A stretch of DNA of 64,000 bases from Clostridiales bacterium. GTDB taxonomy: Bacteria; Bacillota; Clostridia; Saccharofermentanales; Saccharofermentanaceae. The stretch is from NCBI GenBank assembly GCA_017962145.1, contig JAGCVX010000038.1, forward strand, positions 62,001 through 126,000, written 5' to 3'. Shown piece by piece: positions 35,535 to 42,660 of this stretch. The notes under the pieces are model-generated. The model saw nothing but the letters and a program-made list of their open reading frames with translations. It was not told the DNA's origin and ran no database searches. The position numbers were made by a program, and so were the translations under genes. The first letter of the stretch is position 1. Every line of letters begins with the position of its first letter.

Positions 35535-36342
35535 CGATAACCACCTTTCCCTCGCGTTTGGATGCGGCCGGAATCAATCCTTCTTCGTGCAGTGAATCGA
35601 GGATCTCTTCGATAGGAAGGTCTTCGGCTTTTGCAAATCGGAACAGCTGTGCCAGTTCGTGTCGCATCGTCTCGCTTGCGCGAAGTGCCAGCGCAGTAGA
35701 AAGAAACAGTTCTTCGTCAAATGCACTGTCGTCATCACATGCATCCTTTAGTTTTTCCATTACAGAAAGAACGGAAGGGATCTGTTTTTGTGCGCATTCC
35801 GTCAGGTATTCTCTGGTGATGGCTTTCACATCTTTTACGCCCGAATCGGAAACATATTTCAAAAAGAGGATCCGATGGGGAGAAAGAAAATGCGATGCCG
35901 CCTGATAGATGCCGGATGCTTCCATATCGTAAAGTGAAGCCGGATCTTCAAGAGAGGATACGATCTTATCTACCGTGACCAGTGCATTTTCCGAAGAAGC
36001 GGGAAGACCGCATGAAGAAAGATCGTAGAGCATGTCGGGATAAAATGTTCTTCCCGTGGTGCTGTCCGTGATCTTGTTGATGAGGTAAAGTCCCGGATTC
36101 TTTCCTGCACAGGACCCGAAATTGATGAAAAAATCTGACTCGCTTCGGAAACCGAAACGAGTCAGAAGATATGTCGCAGAAGATGCGCCGGTCAGAGATC
36201 CGATTCCGGAAATGGCCAGAACGCAAGAACTGTCTTCAGCAAAGTATGTATCATAAGGGCACGGGTTTGTGTCCTTTCGAAGCGAAAGAGCAGATATCAG
36301 AGGTTTTGCTTCAGCTGCGAGTGCGCATTGAAAGAAGAACAT
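35509..36342 (-). CDS. Nucleoside phosphorylase/MTA-SAH-nucleosidase-like protein
   Basis: 277 residues. The nucleosidase catalytic residues can be placed by eye: E11 in ALAAEAKPL (E. coli MtnN E12), E in YDMEASGIYQ (E174) and D in YVSDSG (D197), with GIGSLTGASSATYLL and FINFGSCAG for the phosphate/ribose loop. Family members hydrolyse 5'-methylthioadenosine, S-adenosylhomocysteine or 5'-deoxyadenosine. The overlap with a radical SAM gene suggests clearance of 5'-deoxyadenosine; this is inference. The long C-terminal extension (residues about 210-277) is not part of the usual domain. Confidence 0.8.
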   Translation of the reverse strand: MFFFQCALAAEAKPLISALSLRKDTNPCPYDTYFAEDSSCVLAISGIGSLTGASSATYLLTRFGFRSESDFFINFGSCAGKNPGLYLINKITDSTTGRTFYPDMLYDLSSCGLPASSENALVTVDKIVSSLEDPASLYDMEASGIYQAASHFLSPHRILFLKYVSDSGVKDVKAITREYLTECAQKQIPSVLSVMEKLKDACDDDSAFDEELFLSTALALRASETMRHELAQLFRFAKAEDLPIEEILDSLHEEGLIPAASKREGKVVIDELKKRLI

Positions 36343-36363
36343 ATTCCGCTCCTTGCCGGGAAA

Positions 36364-37713
36364 TTAAGCCTGCGGCTCGTTTGTCGGAGGCTGCGGATTC
36401 TCTGCTTGCGGGGCTGCGGCCTGTGCTGCCGAAGCGGCAAGAACATCTGCAAGTCTCGTTCCGCAATCCGGGCAGAACTGGGATGTGTTACCGATCTTAC
36501 CGCACTGCGGGCATGTCCATCCGCCGACAGGCTGCTGCGCAGGAGCTCCGGTATTGCCGGAAACTACATTTCCAAAACCCTGACCCATCTGGTTCGACTG
36601 ACCCATGATCGGGTTGAGCGCGTCTTTTGTCATATTGATCACGCCGCCCATGGCGCCGAGTGCAACGCCGAGACCGGCCACGTCGCCGATACCGCCGGCT
36701 GCGCCGCCGCCATTTCCGCCACCGGTAATACCGTTCTGCATGGCTTCCATGCCGACCTGTCTTGCGGTCTCGTCTGTGTAGGAGTAACCCTTCATCTTCA
36801 TCTCGTTTGCTTCTGCTTCCGCCTGCATCAGGTAAGCCTCGGCTTCTGCCTTTGCCTTGATGCGGATCGCTTCTGCGTCTCCCTGCGCGTTGACCATCTT
36901 CAGCTGCGCTTCTGTCTGTGCTTCGAGGATCTTTCTGCCCTGTGCGGCTTCTGCCTCGGCACGTCTGACTTCCTCGTCGCGGACCTTCAAAGTTCTGTCC
37001 GCGAACTGCTGCTTCAGGCGCTGGAAGTTCGGATCCTCATCCGGTGTACGGATGCTCGTGATATAGAATTCCGGCATGAAGAGACCATACTCGTCAAGAT
37101 CTTCATTGATCTCGCCCTGGAGCTGCTCGGAAAGGACATCGAGGTAGGCATCTACTTCCAGGATATTGATGTTCTGTTCCTTGATCACGCGGGCCAGGTT
37201 TGCCTTGACCTTGTTCATGACCAGAGAACGGAATTTGCTTGTGTCGTAGCCGACGCCTTCGTCGCCGACGATATCACTTCTGAGAAGTCCTTCGGTGGTA
37301 CCGACCAGCTTCAGGACCAGCTTTCTGGAATCGTTGACCTTGAGGTTAAAGCTTCCGCTTGCGCCGATCTCAACATGCAGACCGGAGGCCGGATCGAAAA
37401 GACGGACTCTGCTGTCTGTACCCCAGAGCAGACCCATCTGTGTGGCCATATTGATGAAGTAGACCTCGGCGTGGAAGATGTTTTCTCCGCCGGTGCCGAG
37501 CTTGATCAGATCACGCAGAAGCGGGATGTTCTGTGTCGTCAGCGTGTGGCGTCCGGACGTAAACAGATCCAGAGCCTTACCGTCTCGGAAGAAAAGTGCT
37601 TCCTGACTTTCGTGAACGATCAGCTGTGAGCCGATGTTAAAGTCCTCTTTCGGATGCTTGTACGCAAATACCTCATTACTGCCTTCGTATTTGATGACAC
37701 TAATTAATTCCAT
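36364..37713 (-). CDS. SPFH-domain protein with C-terminal zinc ribbon (YdjI-like)
   Basis: 449 residues. Residues 1-200 form an SPFH/virion-core-like domain (SQLIVHESQEALFFRDGKALDLFTSGRHTL, SRVRLFDPASGLHVEIGASGSFNLKVNDSRK). Residues about 215-285 are a long charged helix (EEVRRAEAEAAQGRKILEA), then Gly-rich linker (GGGNGGGAAGGIG), then a zinc ribbon WTCPQCGKIGNTSQFCPDCG near the end and an Ala/Gln-rich tail. B. subtilis YdjI is a comparable SPFH/zinc-ribbon protein. It is one base away from the upstream zinc-ribbon/TPR gene and 21 bases before the nucleosidase gene. Confidence 0.88.
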   Translation of the reverse strand: MELISVIKYEGSNEVFAYKHPKEDFNIGSQLIVHESQEALFFRDGKALDLFTSGRHTLTTQNIPLLRDLIKLGTGGENIFHAEVYFINMATQMGLLWGTDSRVRLFDPASGLHVEIGASGSFNLKVNDSRKLVLKLVGTTEGLLRSDIVGDEGVGYDTSKFRSLVMNKVKANLARVIKEQNINILEVDAYLDVLSEQLQGEINEDLDEYGLFMPEFYITSIRTPDEDPNFQRLKQQFADRTLKVRDEEVRRAEAEAAQGRKILEAQTEAQLKMVNAQGDAEAIRIKAKAEAEAYLMQAEAEANEMKMKGYSYTDETARQVGMEAMQNGITGGGNGGGAAGGIGDVAGLGVALGAMGGVINMTKDALNPIMGQSNQMGQGFGNVVSGNTGAPAQQPVGGWTCPQCGKIGNTSQFCPDCGTRLADVLAASAAQAAAPQAENPQPPTNEPQA

Positions 37714-37714
37714 G

Positions 37715-38524
37715 CTATTCCTTCCTTTCCGACCCGCTGCTTGTGGCCATTACAAATAGTACTAAAACGATTGGCGCGCCGATGGCGATGATCGCCGCGA
37801 TCTTAACATCCACATGAAAGCCGTATGCCAGTATCAAGAAAAGTATCAGTGGCACGGCTGACAGAAACGACAGGATCTGTATGATGAGTGCCGGTATTCC
37901 GTCGAGATACACGAAGTAGGTCGTCACCGCTGTCAGTAAGACTCCGACAGGAATTACGACATAAAGCGGAAGTCCTGCCTTTTCCTTCAAGACGATCCCG
38001 AGTACGGTAGGAAGTACCATACCGATCAGGATGGAAAGCGGGATACGCTTTTTGCGTTCTTTCTCGATGAGGACTTTCAGTTCCTCGATCTTGGTGCTCG
38101 CGTCTTTTACGTCCGGGACTTTCTTGAACTCGCTGAGTGCTTCTTTGTAGTTCTTCTTATCGTAATACTTTTTGCCCATCGCATAATGACGGAGCTGCTC
38201 TGCCTGAGCCTGTCCCTCTTTGCAGATCTTCTGCAGTTCCATAGAGAGTTCGTCAGTTCGAAGGCTCTGGGTTTTGGCGTACTGGAAGAGAAGTCTTGCC
38301 TGAGCGATGTCGGTCACATCCGGGTTTCCCTCAAGAAGTGCCTTGGCGCGATGGATCGTATCGATCGCGGTGGAGTAATCCTCATAATTCGGAACCACAT
38401 CCTGCAAAGCCCACTTGTTTCCGCAGTGTATGCAGACACAGGCGCCGGTATGATAGTTGGCCCGAACGTCTCCACCACAGATTTTGCACTTCAATGAAAC
38501 AGGGGTTACATTTGTTTCCGGCAT
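37715..38524 (-). CDS. Zinc-ribbon protein with TPR-like helices and C-terminal membrane segments
   Basis: About 269 residues. N-terminal zinc ribbon CKICGGDVRANYHTGACVCIHCG; helical middle (ALLEGNPDVTDIAQARLLFQYAKT, MGKKYYDKKNYKEALSEFKKVPDVKD, a TPR-like unit); three or four hydrophobic C-terminal segments (PLSILIGMVLPTVLGIVL, LPLYVVIPVGVLLTAVTTYFVYL, LIIQILSFLSAVPLILFLILAYGF, IAAIIAIGAPIVLVLFVM). ATG 38524 follows GGAGTAGGAAG; an earlier in-frame start at 38560 is possible. First gene of the minus-strand operon. Function unknown; probably a membrane partner of the SPFH protein. Confidence 0.8.
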   Translation of the reverse strand: MPETNVTPVSLKCKICGGDVRANYHTGACVCIHCGNKWALQDVVPNYEDYSTAIDTIHRAKALLEGNPDVTDIAQARLLFQYAKTQSLRTDELSMELQKICKEGQAQAEQLRHYAMGKKYYDKKNYKEALSEFKKVPDVKDASTKIEELKVLIEKERKKRIPLSILIGMVLPTVLGIVLKEKAGLPLYVVIPVGVLLTAVTTYFVYLDGIPALIIQILSFLSAVPLILFLILAYGFHVDVKIAAIIAIGAPIVLVLFVMATSSGSERKE

Positions 38525-38699
38525 TCTTCCTACTCCTATTCCCAGATTCGTGAAAAGCACTATGTCAATTTTATCATACCTTTATACTAACGGTGAATAG
38601 AGGAAACGGTTCTTTTTGAAAGAAATAAGTGAAGAAAAGGTGTGAAATATCGGGAGAATAGGCATTCTATATCGCAGAAAGTCGGATTTTCGTTATCCG

Positions 38700-38728
38700 T
38701 TGTTTTATGTACCTATAATTGCTATAAT
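38700..38728 (+). promoter_or_regulatory. Promoter of metG
   Basis: TTGTTT (38700-38705), 17 bases, TATAAT (38723-38728). A second TATAAT lies at 38714-38719, nine bases earlier, without a good -35. The rest of the 38561-38699 gap shows no clear feature. Confidence 0.55.
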
Positions 38729-38768
38729 TACAAGATGCATTAAGCAAATAGAAGGAGGCGCATATCAA

Positions 38769-40712
38769 ATGGCCGAAAAACAGAAGTATTACATCACAAC
38801 ACCGATCTATTATCCATCGGGCAACCCGCACGTTGGACACTGCTACACGACGCTCGCATGCGACGTAGTTTCCAGATATAAGCGAATGCAGGGTTATGAT
38901 GTCATGTTTCTGACCGGTACAGATGAGCATGGCCAGAAGATCGAGAAGAAGGCTCTGGAAGTGGGCACCACTCCGCAAGCTTACGTAGACGGTATCGTCG
39001 CGAACTTCAAGAAACTCTGGGAGCGCCTCGATATCACATACGATCGCTTTATCAGAACGACCGATCCGTATCACGTTGAGTCTGTTCAGAAGATCTTTAA
39101 GGATCTCTACGATAAAGGCTACATCTATAAGAGCAAGTATGTTGGAAAATACTGCACACCTTGTGAGTCTTTCTGGACAGAAAGCCAGCTCAAGGACGGC
39201 AAATGCCCGGACTGCGGACGTGACGTCGTCGATGCAGAAGAAGAGGCATACTTCTTTAAGCTTTCCGAGTTCAGCGGCAAACTGGAGGAACTCCTCCTTG
39301 ACGAAGAGAGAAACTTCCTCGAGCCGAAGTCCCGTGTCAACGAGATGATCAACAACTTCATCAAGCCGGGTCTGGAGGATCTTTGTGTTTCCAGAACGAG
39401 CTTTAAGTGGGGTATTCCGGTCACCTTCGATGAAAAGCATGTCGTATACGTATGGATCGACGCGCTCAGTAACTATATCACGGCACTGGGTTACGGCAAT
39501 TCCACATATAACGATTTCGAAAAATACTGGCCGGCAGACATTCACGTCATGGCCAAGGAGATCGTACGTTTCCACTCCCTGATCTGGCCGGCAATGCTGA
39601 TGGCTCTGGATCTTCCGCTTCCGAAGCATATCTACGGACACGGCTGGATCACATTCGGCGGCGCCAAGATGGGTAAGTCCACAGGTAACGTGATCGATCC
39701 GTTTATCCTCGCTGACCGCTACGGCGTGGACGCTGTCCGTTACCATCTCCTCCGCGAGATGCCTTTCGGCGCTGACTGCCCGTTCAGCAACGAGCAGATG
39801 GTTCAGAGAATCAACAACGACCTGGCAAATGATCTGGGCAACCTCGTTTCCAGAACCGTTGCGATGGCGATCAAGTATTTCAACGGCAAGCTTCCGACAG
39901 AGCGCGAGACCGATCCGCTCGACGATGAGCTTCTCTCGATGGCAAAGGCACTGAAGCCGTTTGTTGAAGAGAACTATGAGACGCTTCATATTTCAAATGC
40001 ACTGGCCGAGATCTTTAAGGTGATCGCCCGTGCGAACAAGTATATCGACGAGACCGCACCTTGGGTACTGGCAAAGGACGACAGCAAGAAGGCAAGACTG
40101 GCAACTGTGCTTTATAACCTTCTCGATACAGTACGTATCTGCTCGATCCTCTTAAATCCGGTAATGCCGAATACCTGCCCGGAGATCTGGAAGCAGATCG
40201 GTGCATCTGCTGAGCAGGCCACTTGGGATAAGTCCGGTGAGACAGGCGTACTTTCTGCCGATGTAACCGTACAGAAGGGCGATGTGCTCTTCCCGCGTCT
40301 GGATATGGAAAAAGAGATGGAAGAACTCAGCCAGATCTCTGCTGCTGCAGAAGCCGCAGCGAAGGGCAAGGTCCTCGAGCATAAAGATGAGATCGTTTAT
40401 GACGATTTCGCAAAGCTTGAGCTCCGTGCGGCAAAAGTTCTCGAGTGTGAGAAGGTTCCGAAGGCAGATAAGCTCCTTCGCATGCAGCTCGATGTCGGTG
40501 ACAGAAAGATGCAGGTCCTTTCCGGTATCGCGCAGTACTACACACCGGAAGAGATGGTCGGAAAGATGGTCGTATGGGTTGCAAACCTCGCCCCGAGAAA
40601 ACTTCGCGGCTTCGATTCGTACGGCATGATCCTCTGTGCGGAAAAACCGAACGGCGACTACGCACTGCTTTCTGTTCCGGAAGGCGTAGAGCCGGGAGCG
40701 GAGGTTTCCTGA
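38769..40712 (+). CDS. metG: Methionyl-tRNA synthetase with C-terminal tRNA-binding domain
   Basis: 647 residues. HIGH-type PIYYPSGNPHVGHCYTT, zinc module YCTPCESFWTESQLKDGKCPDCG, KMGKSTGN at the KMSKS position (Gly in place of the second Ser-position residue), and a C-terminal EMAP/Trbp111-like OB fold (DFAKLELRAAKVLECEKVPKADKLLRMQLDVG). ATG 38769 is chosen because AAGGAGGCG lies nine bases upstream and the product begins at the conserved YYITTPIYY; the reading from 38700 adds 23 residues that are not coding-like. Confidence 0.97.
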   Translation: MAEKQKYYITTPIYYPSGNPHVGHCYTTLACDVVSRYKRMQGYDVMFLTGTDEHGQKIEKKALEVGTTPQAYVDGIVANFKKLWERLDITYDRFIRTTDPYHVESVQKIFKDLYDKGYIYKSKYVGKYCTPCESFWTESQLKDGKCPDCGRDVVDAEEEAYFFKLSEFSGKLEELLLDEERNFLEPKSRVNEMINNFIKPGLEDLCVSRTSFKWGIPVTFDEKHVVYVWIDALSNYITALGYGNSTYNDFEKYWPADIHVMAKEIVRFHSLIWPAMLMALDLPLPKHIYGHGWITFGGAKMGKSTGNVIDPFILADRYGVDAVRYHLLREMPFGADCPFSNEQMVQRINNDLANDLGNLVSRTVAMAIKYFNGKLPTERETDPLDDELLSMAKALKPFVEENYETLHISNALAEIFKVIARANKYIDETAPWVLAKDDSKKARLATVLYNLLDTVRICSILLNPVMPNTCPEIWKQIGASAEQATWDKSGETGVLSADVTVQKGDVLFPRLDMEKEMEELSQISAAAEAAAKGKVLEHKDEIVYDDFAKLELRAAKVLECEKVPKADKLLRMQLDVGDRKMQVLSGIAQYYTPEEMVGKMVVWVANLAPRKLRGFDSYGMILCAEKPNGDYALLSVPEGVEPGAEVS

Positions 40713-40715
40713 TCC

Positions 40716-41525
40716 ATGGAGATGTTTGACACGCATGCTCATCTGAACTGGCGTGAAGAATATAAAGACGATATCGATGCGGTTTTGGAAAATGCGAAGA
40801 AGGAAGGTGTGACCCACATCCTTCTGGCCAGTTCCACGATCGAGGACAGTCAGATCGCACTGGATCTTCGTAAGATGAAAAAAGACTGCGGCGTGAAGCT
40901 CTCCTGCATGGTGGGCGTCCATCCGGAAACGGCACAGTCTTTCGATGACGAAGCAAAGTATAAGCTGGAGTCCTGGCTTAAGAATAAAGATGAGCTGGGC
41001 ATTCGTGCCGTGGGCGAGATCGGTATGGATTACCATTATGACGATGCGTCCCCGGTCCACGAGGCGACTGCTTTCATCTACCAGATGGGTCTGGCATACC
41101 GCTATGACCTGCCGGCCGTGATCCATGAGCGGGATGCCTGCGAGGATACGCTTTTTATCCTTCGCTCGCTTCATGAACAGCATGCGCTCCGCGAAGTCCC
41201 GGGCGTGCTCCATTGCTTTTCGGGCAGTCCCGAAACCGCGGAGATCCTGCTGAAGATGGGCTTTTACTTAGGCTTTGACGGACCGATCACGTTTAAGAAT
41301 GCGCGAAAGGCGCCGGATGTGATCCGTATGTGTCCGCTGGACCGCCTTCTGGTGGAGACGGACTCGCCGTATATGGCACCGACACCGTTCCGCGGGCACA
41401 GAAATGAGCCGGCGTATGTGAGATATGTAGTAGAAGAGATGGCACGAATCAAAGAGATCCCGGCCGAAGAGATGGCCCGGATCACGACAGAGAATGCAAG
41501 AAGACTTTTCGGGGAGGACACCTGA
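40716..41525 (+). CDS. tatD: TatD family metal-dependent DNase
   Basis: 269 residues. Metal ligands in FDTHAHLN at the start, GEIGMDYHYDD, AVIHERDACEDT, LHCFSGSPETAEI and VETDSPYMAP, as in TatD/YcfH hydrolases with 3'-5' exonuclease activity. Follows metG by three bases, an order often seen in Bacillota. The stop codon overlaps the next gene's start (TGATGG). Confidence 0.94.
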   Translation: MEMFDTHAHLNWREEYKDDIDAVLENAKKEGVTHILLASSTIEDSQIALDLRKMKKDCGVKLSCMVGVHPETAQSFDDEAKYKLESWLKNKDELGIRAVGEIGMDYHYDDASPVHEATAFIYQMGLAYRYDLPAVIHERDACEDTLFILRSLHEQHALREVPGVLHCFSGSPETAEILLKMGFYLGFDGPITFKNARKAPDVIRMCPLDRLLVETDSPYMAPTPFRGHRNEPAYVRYVVEEMARIKEIPAEEMARITTENARRLFGEDT

Positions 41526-41983
41526 TGGAATACAACAAGAAGATCGTTACCACTTTAGTTGCACTGCTGCTGGTCCTGGGTATCGTTGTGGCGGTCATGT
41601 TCATCCGTGACGATAAAGAGAGCGTCATCGAACGAAAAACTACTTTTTCGGTTCCGAGCTACTGCACCATCGAAGATTACCGTGCTTACGGTTCGATGTT
41701 CAACCGTTCCGGATTTGAAGCAAAGATCCGTATCGACAATGTCCAGCATATGAATGAACTGATCCTGAAGATGAATACGCTTCTGGGTGATGACTATCAC
41801 GAGATCTCGCTTGCCGAGTACAACATCACCAAGTATGATCTGTTCCAGAAGGAAAAGCTCATCCCGAACCCGTCTTCGGTATCCTGGGTCATCGTAGGGC
41901 CGATCACCAGAGGCTCGCTGGTCGTCTTCATGTGTATCGAAAATACGGCCGACTATTATATGTATATGTATTATGTCGAATAA
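41525..41983 (+). CDS. Small membrane-anchored protein, function unknown
   Basis: 152 residues with one N-terminal TM (about 7-27, IVTTLVALLLVLGIVVAVMFI) and a short extracytoplasmic domain of mixed alpha/beta appearance (FSVPSYCTIEDYRAYGS, MNELILKMNTLLGDDYHEISLAEYNITKYD). It overlaps tatD by one base, so it is translated with metG-tatD. No family recognised. Confidence 0.72.
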   Translation: MEYNKKIVTTLVALLLVLGIVVAVMFIRDDKESVIERKTTFSVPSYCTIEDYRAYGSMFNRSGFEAKIRIDNVQHMNELILKMNTLLGDDYHEISLAEYNITKYDLFQKEKLIPNPSSVSWVIVGPITRGSLVVFMCIENTADYYMYMYYVE

Positions 41984-42012
41984 TAGTTGAAAAATCTCTT
42001 GCGATTTTATAC

Positions 42013-42028
42013 TGTCAGTATACTGACA
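42013..42028. promoter_or_regulatory. Perfect 16-bp palindrome, probable operator
   Basis: TGTCAGTATACTGACA is a perfect palindrome with core TCAGT-AT-ACTGA. It contains a -10-like TATACT (42019-42024) and overlaps a second one (42008-42013), with TTGAAA at 41987-41992 as a possible -35. A related TCAGT-N6-ACTGA pair lies at 42059-42074. Likely site for the adjacent XRE regulator; inference. Confidence 0.6.
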
Positions 42029-42093
42029 AATGAAAACAAGAGTGGTAAAGTACAAATATCAGTATAGAAACTGAACGAAATCGAATGAAAGGA

Positions 42094-42321
42094 GTGTTTC
42101 ACAAGTGAGAATTAATTACACATCAAATTATTCAATTAAAGCCATTAAAGCCATTAAAACTGATATGTGGGATATTAGCGTCGCCCATGATCAGGGTTGT
42201 GTGGTCGCCAAAAATTATCATGTGCCAGGAAAAGCGTTTGTGAAACACGTCAACTGATAGTTTCACAAATATTGAAACAGTTGAACCGCTTTTCCGCACG
42301 CCAAGGAAAAGCGGTTTTTTT
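42094..42321 (+). ncRNA. Highly structured leader RNA with mutually exclusive pairings
   Basis: Several perfect complementary blocks compete. GTGTTTCACAA (42094-42104) pairs with TTGTGAAACAC (42238-42248); TTTGTGAAAC (42237-42246) also pairs with GTTTCACAAA (42260-42269); GTGC..GGAAAAGCG (42222-42236) pairs with CGCTTTTCCGCAC (42287-42299), which also forms the left arm of the terminator; and CAACTG/GTTTCA (42251-42265) pairs with TGAAAC/CAGTTG (42273-42283). This is the layout of an attenuator or switch. The first block lies between the ribosome site and start codon of the small ORF. Pairings are seen; function is inferred. Confidence 0.55.
42105..42257 (+). CDS. Small ORF (50 codons), possible leader peptide
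   Basis: GTG start with AAAGGAG 10 bases before. The product ends CVVAKNYHVPGKAFVKHVN and has a KAIKAIK repeat. Codons (ATT, AAA, TCA, AAT) are AT-rich and unlike neighbouring genes. Its last ten codons contain the RNA segments that pair with the terminator arm and with its own start region, so translation would alter the folding. No homology recognised. It may be a real peptide, a leader peptide, or a chance ORF in a structured RNA. Confidence 0.45.
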   Translation: MRINYTSNYSIKAIKAIKTDMWDISVAHDQGCVVAKNYHVPGKAFVKHVN

Positions 42322-42322
42322 A
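42284..42322 (+). terminator. Terminator (or attenuator) before the XRE gene
   Basis: AACCGCTTTTCC (42284-42295) pairs with GGAAAAGCGGTT (42305-42316), 12 perfect pairs, loop of nine bases, followed by seven T. The left arm has an alternative partner at 42222-42236. Confidence 0.85.
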
Positions 42323-42349
42323 TTTGATTTAGGAATGGGGGAATGACAA

Positions 42350-42574
42350 ATGCTACCAATCATCAACATGGAAGAAACAGGGAGTAACATCGTGCGGCTC
42401 CGTGAGAATGCAGGTCTTTCCGTAAGAGATCTGCAGGACATCTTCGGATTCGCAACTCCTCAGGCAATCTACAAGTGGCAGCGCGGAGTCAGCATGCCAA
42501 CCATCGACAACCTGGTCGTCCTTTCGGTGACCTTCCAGGTACCGATCGAAAGAATACTGGTTGTCGATCAGTAA
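42350..42574 (+). CDS. Small XRE-family regulator
   Basis: 74 residues consisting of one HTH_3 domain (GSNIVRLRENAGLSVRDLQDIFGFATPQAIYKWQRGVSMPTIDNLVVLS), with no effector domain. ATG 42350 has GGGGGA upstream; an inner ATG at 42368 is also possible. It is flanked by TCAGT..ACTGA palindromes on both sides (42013-42028 and 42568-42581), a pattern that suggests autoregulation and control of the neighbouring promoters. uvrB begins 86 bases downstream from its own promoter. Confidence 0.85.
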   Translation: MLPIINMEETGSNIVRLRENAGLSVRDLQDIFGFATPQAIYKWQRGVSMPTIDNLVVLSVTFQVPIERILVVDQ

Positions 42575-42581
42575 TTACTGA
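42568..42581. promoter_or_regulatory. Perfect 14-bp palindrome at the end of the XRE gene
   Basis: TCAGTAATTACTGA shares both half-sites (TCAGT, ACTGA) with the palindrome at 42013. It spans the XRE stop codon and lies about 30 bases before the uvrB -10; a half-site TATACTGA also covers that -10 (42611-42618). Confidence 0.5.
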
Positions 42582-42607
42582 AAAGTGTTTCGCTTTTGAC
42601 CAGACTG

Positions 42608-42638
42608 TGCTATACTGAACGAAACGAAAATATGTTCG
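42608..42638 (+). promoter_or_regulatory. uvrB promoter with SOS (LexA) box
   Basis: Extended -10 TGCTATACT (42608-42616) is followed by CGAAAATATGTTCG (42625-42638), one base away from the perfect B. subtilis-type LexA palindrome CGAACATATGTTCG. The box sits at the predicted start of transcription, where LexA would block the promoter. Confidence 0.75.
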
Positions 42639-42660
42639 AAATGTTTAAGTAGGAGCCGAT

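Noticed and set aside
38700..38768. Extra 23 residues at the start of metG
   Set aside because: The segment contains the promoter -10 and the ribosome site, so the real start is ATG 38769.
42094..42248. Miniature transposon with 11-bp terminal inverted repeats
   Set aside because: The inverted repeats coincide with ribosome-site spacing and ORF end and no target-site duplication is seen around them; RNA structure is the simpler explanation, although a mobile origin is not excluded.
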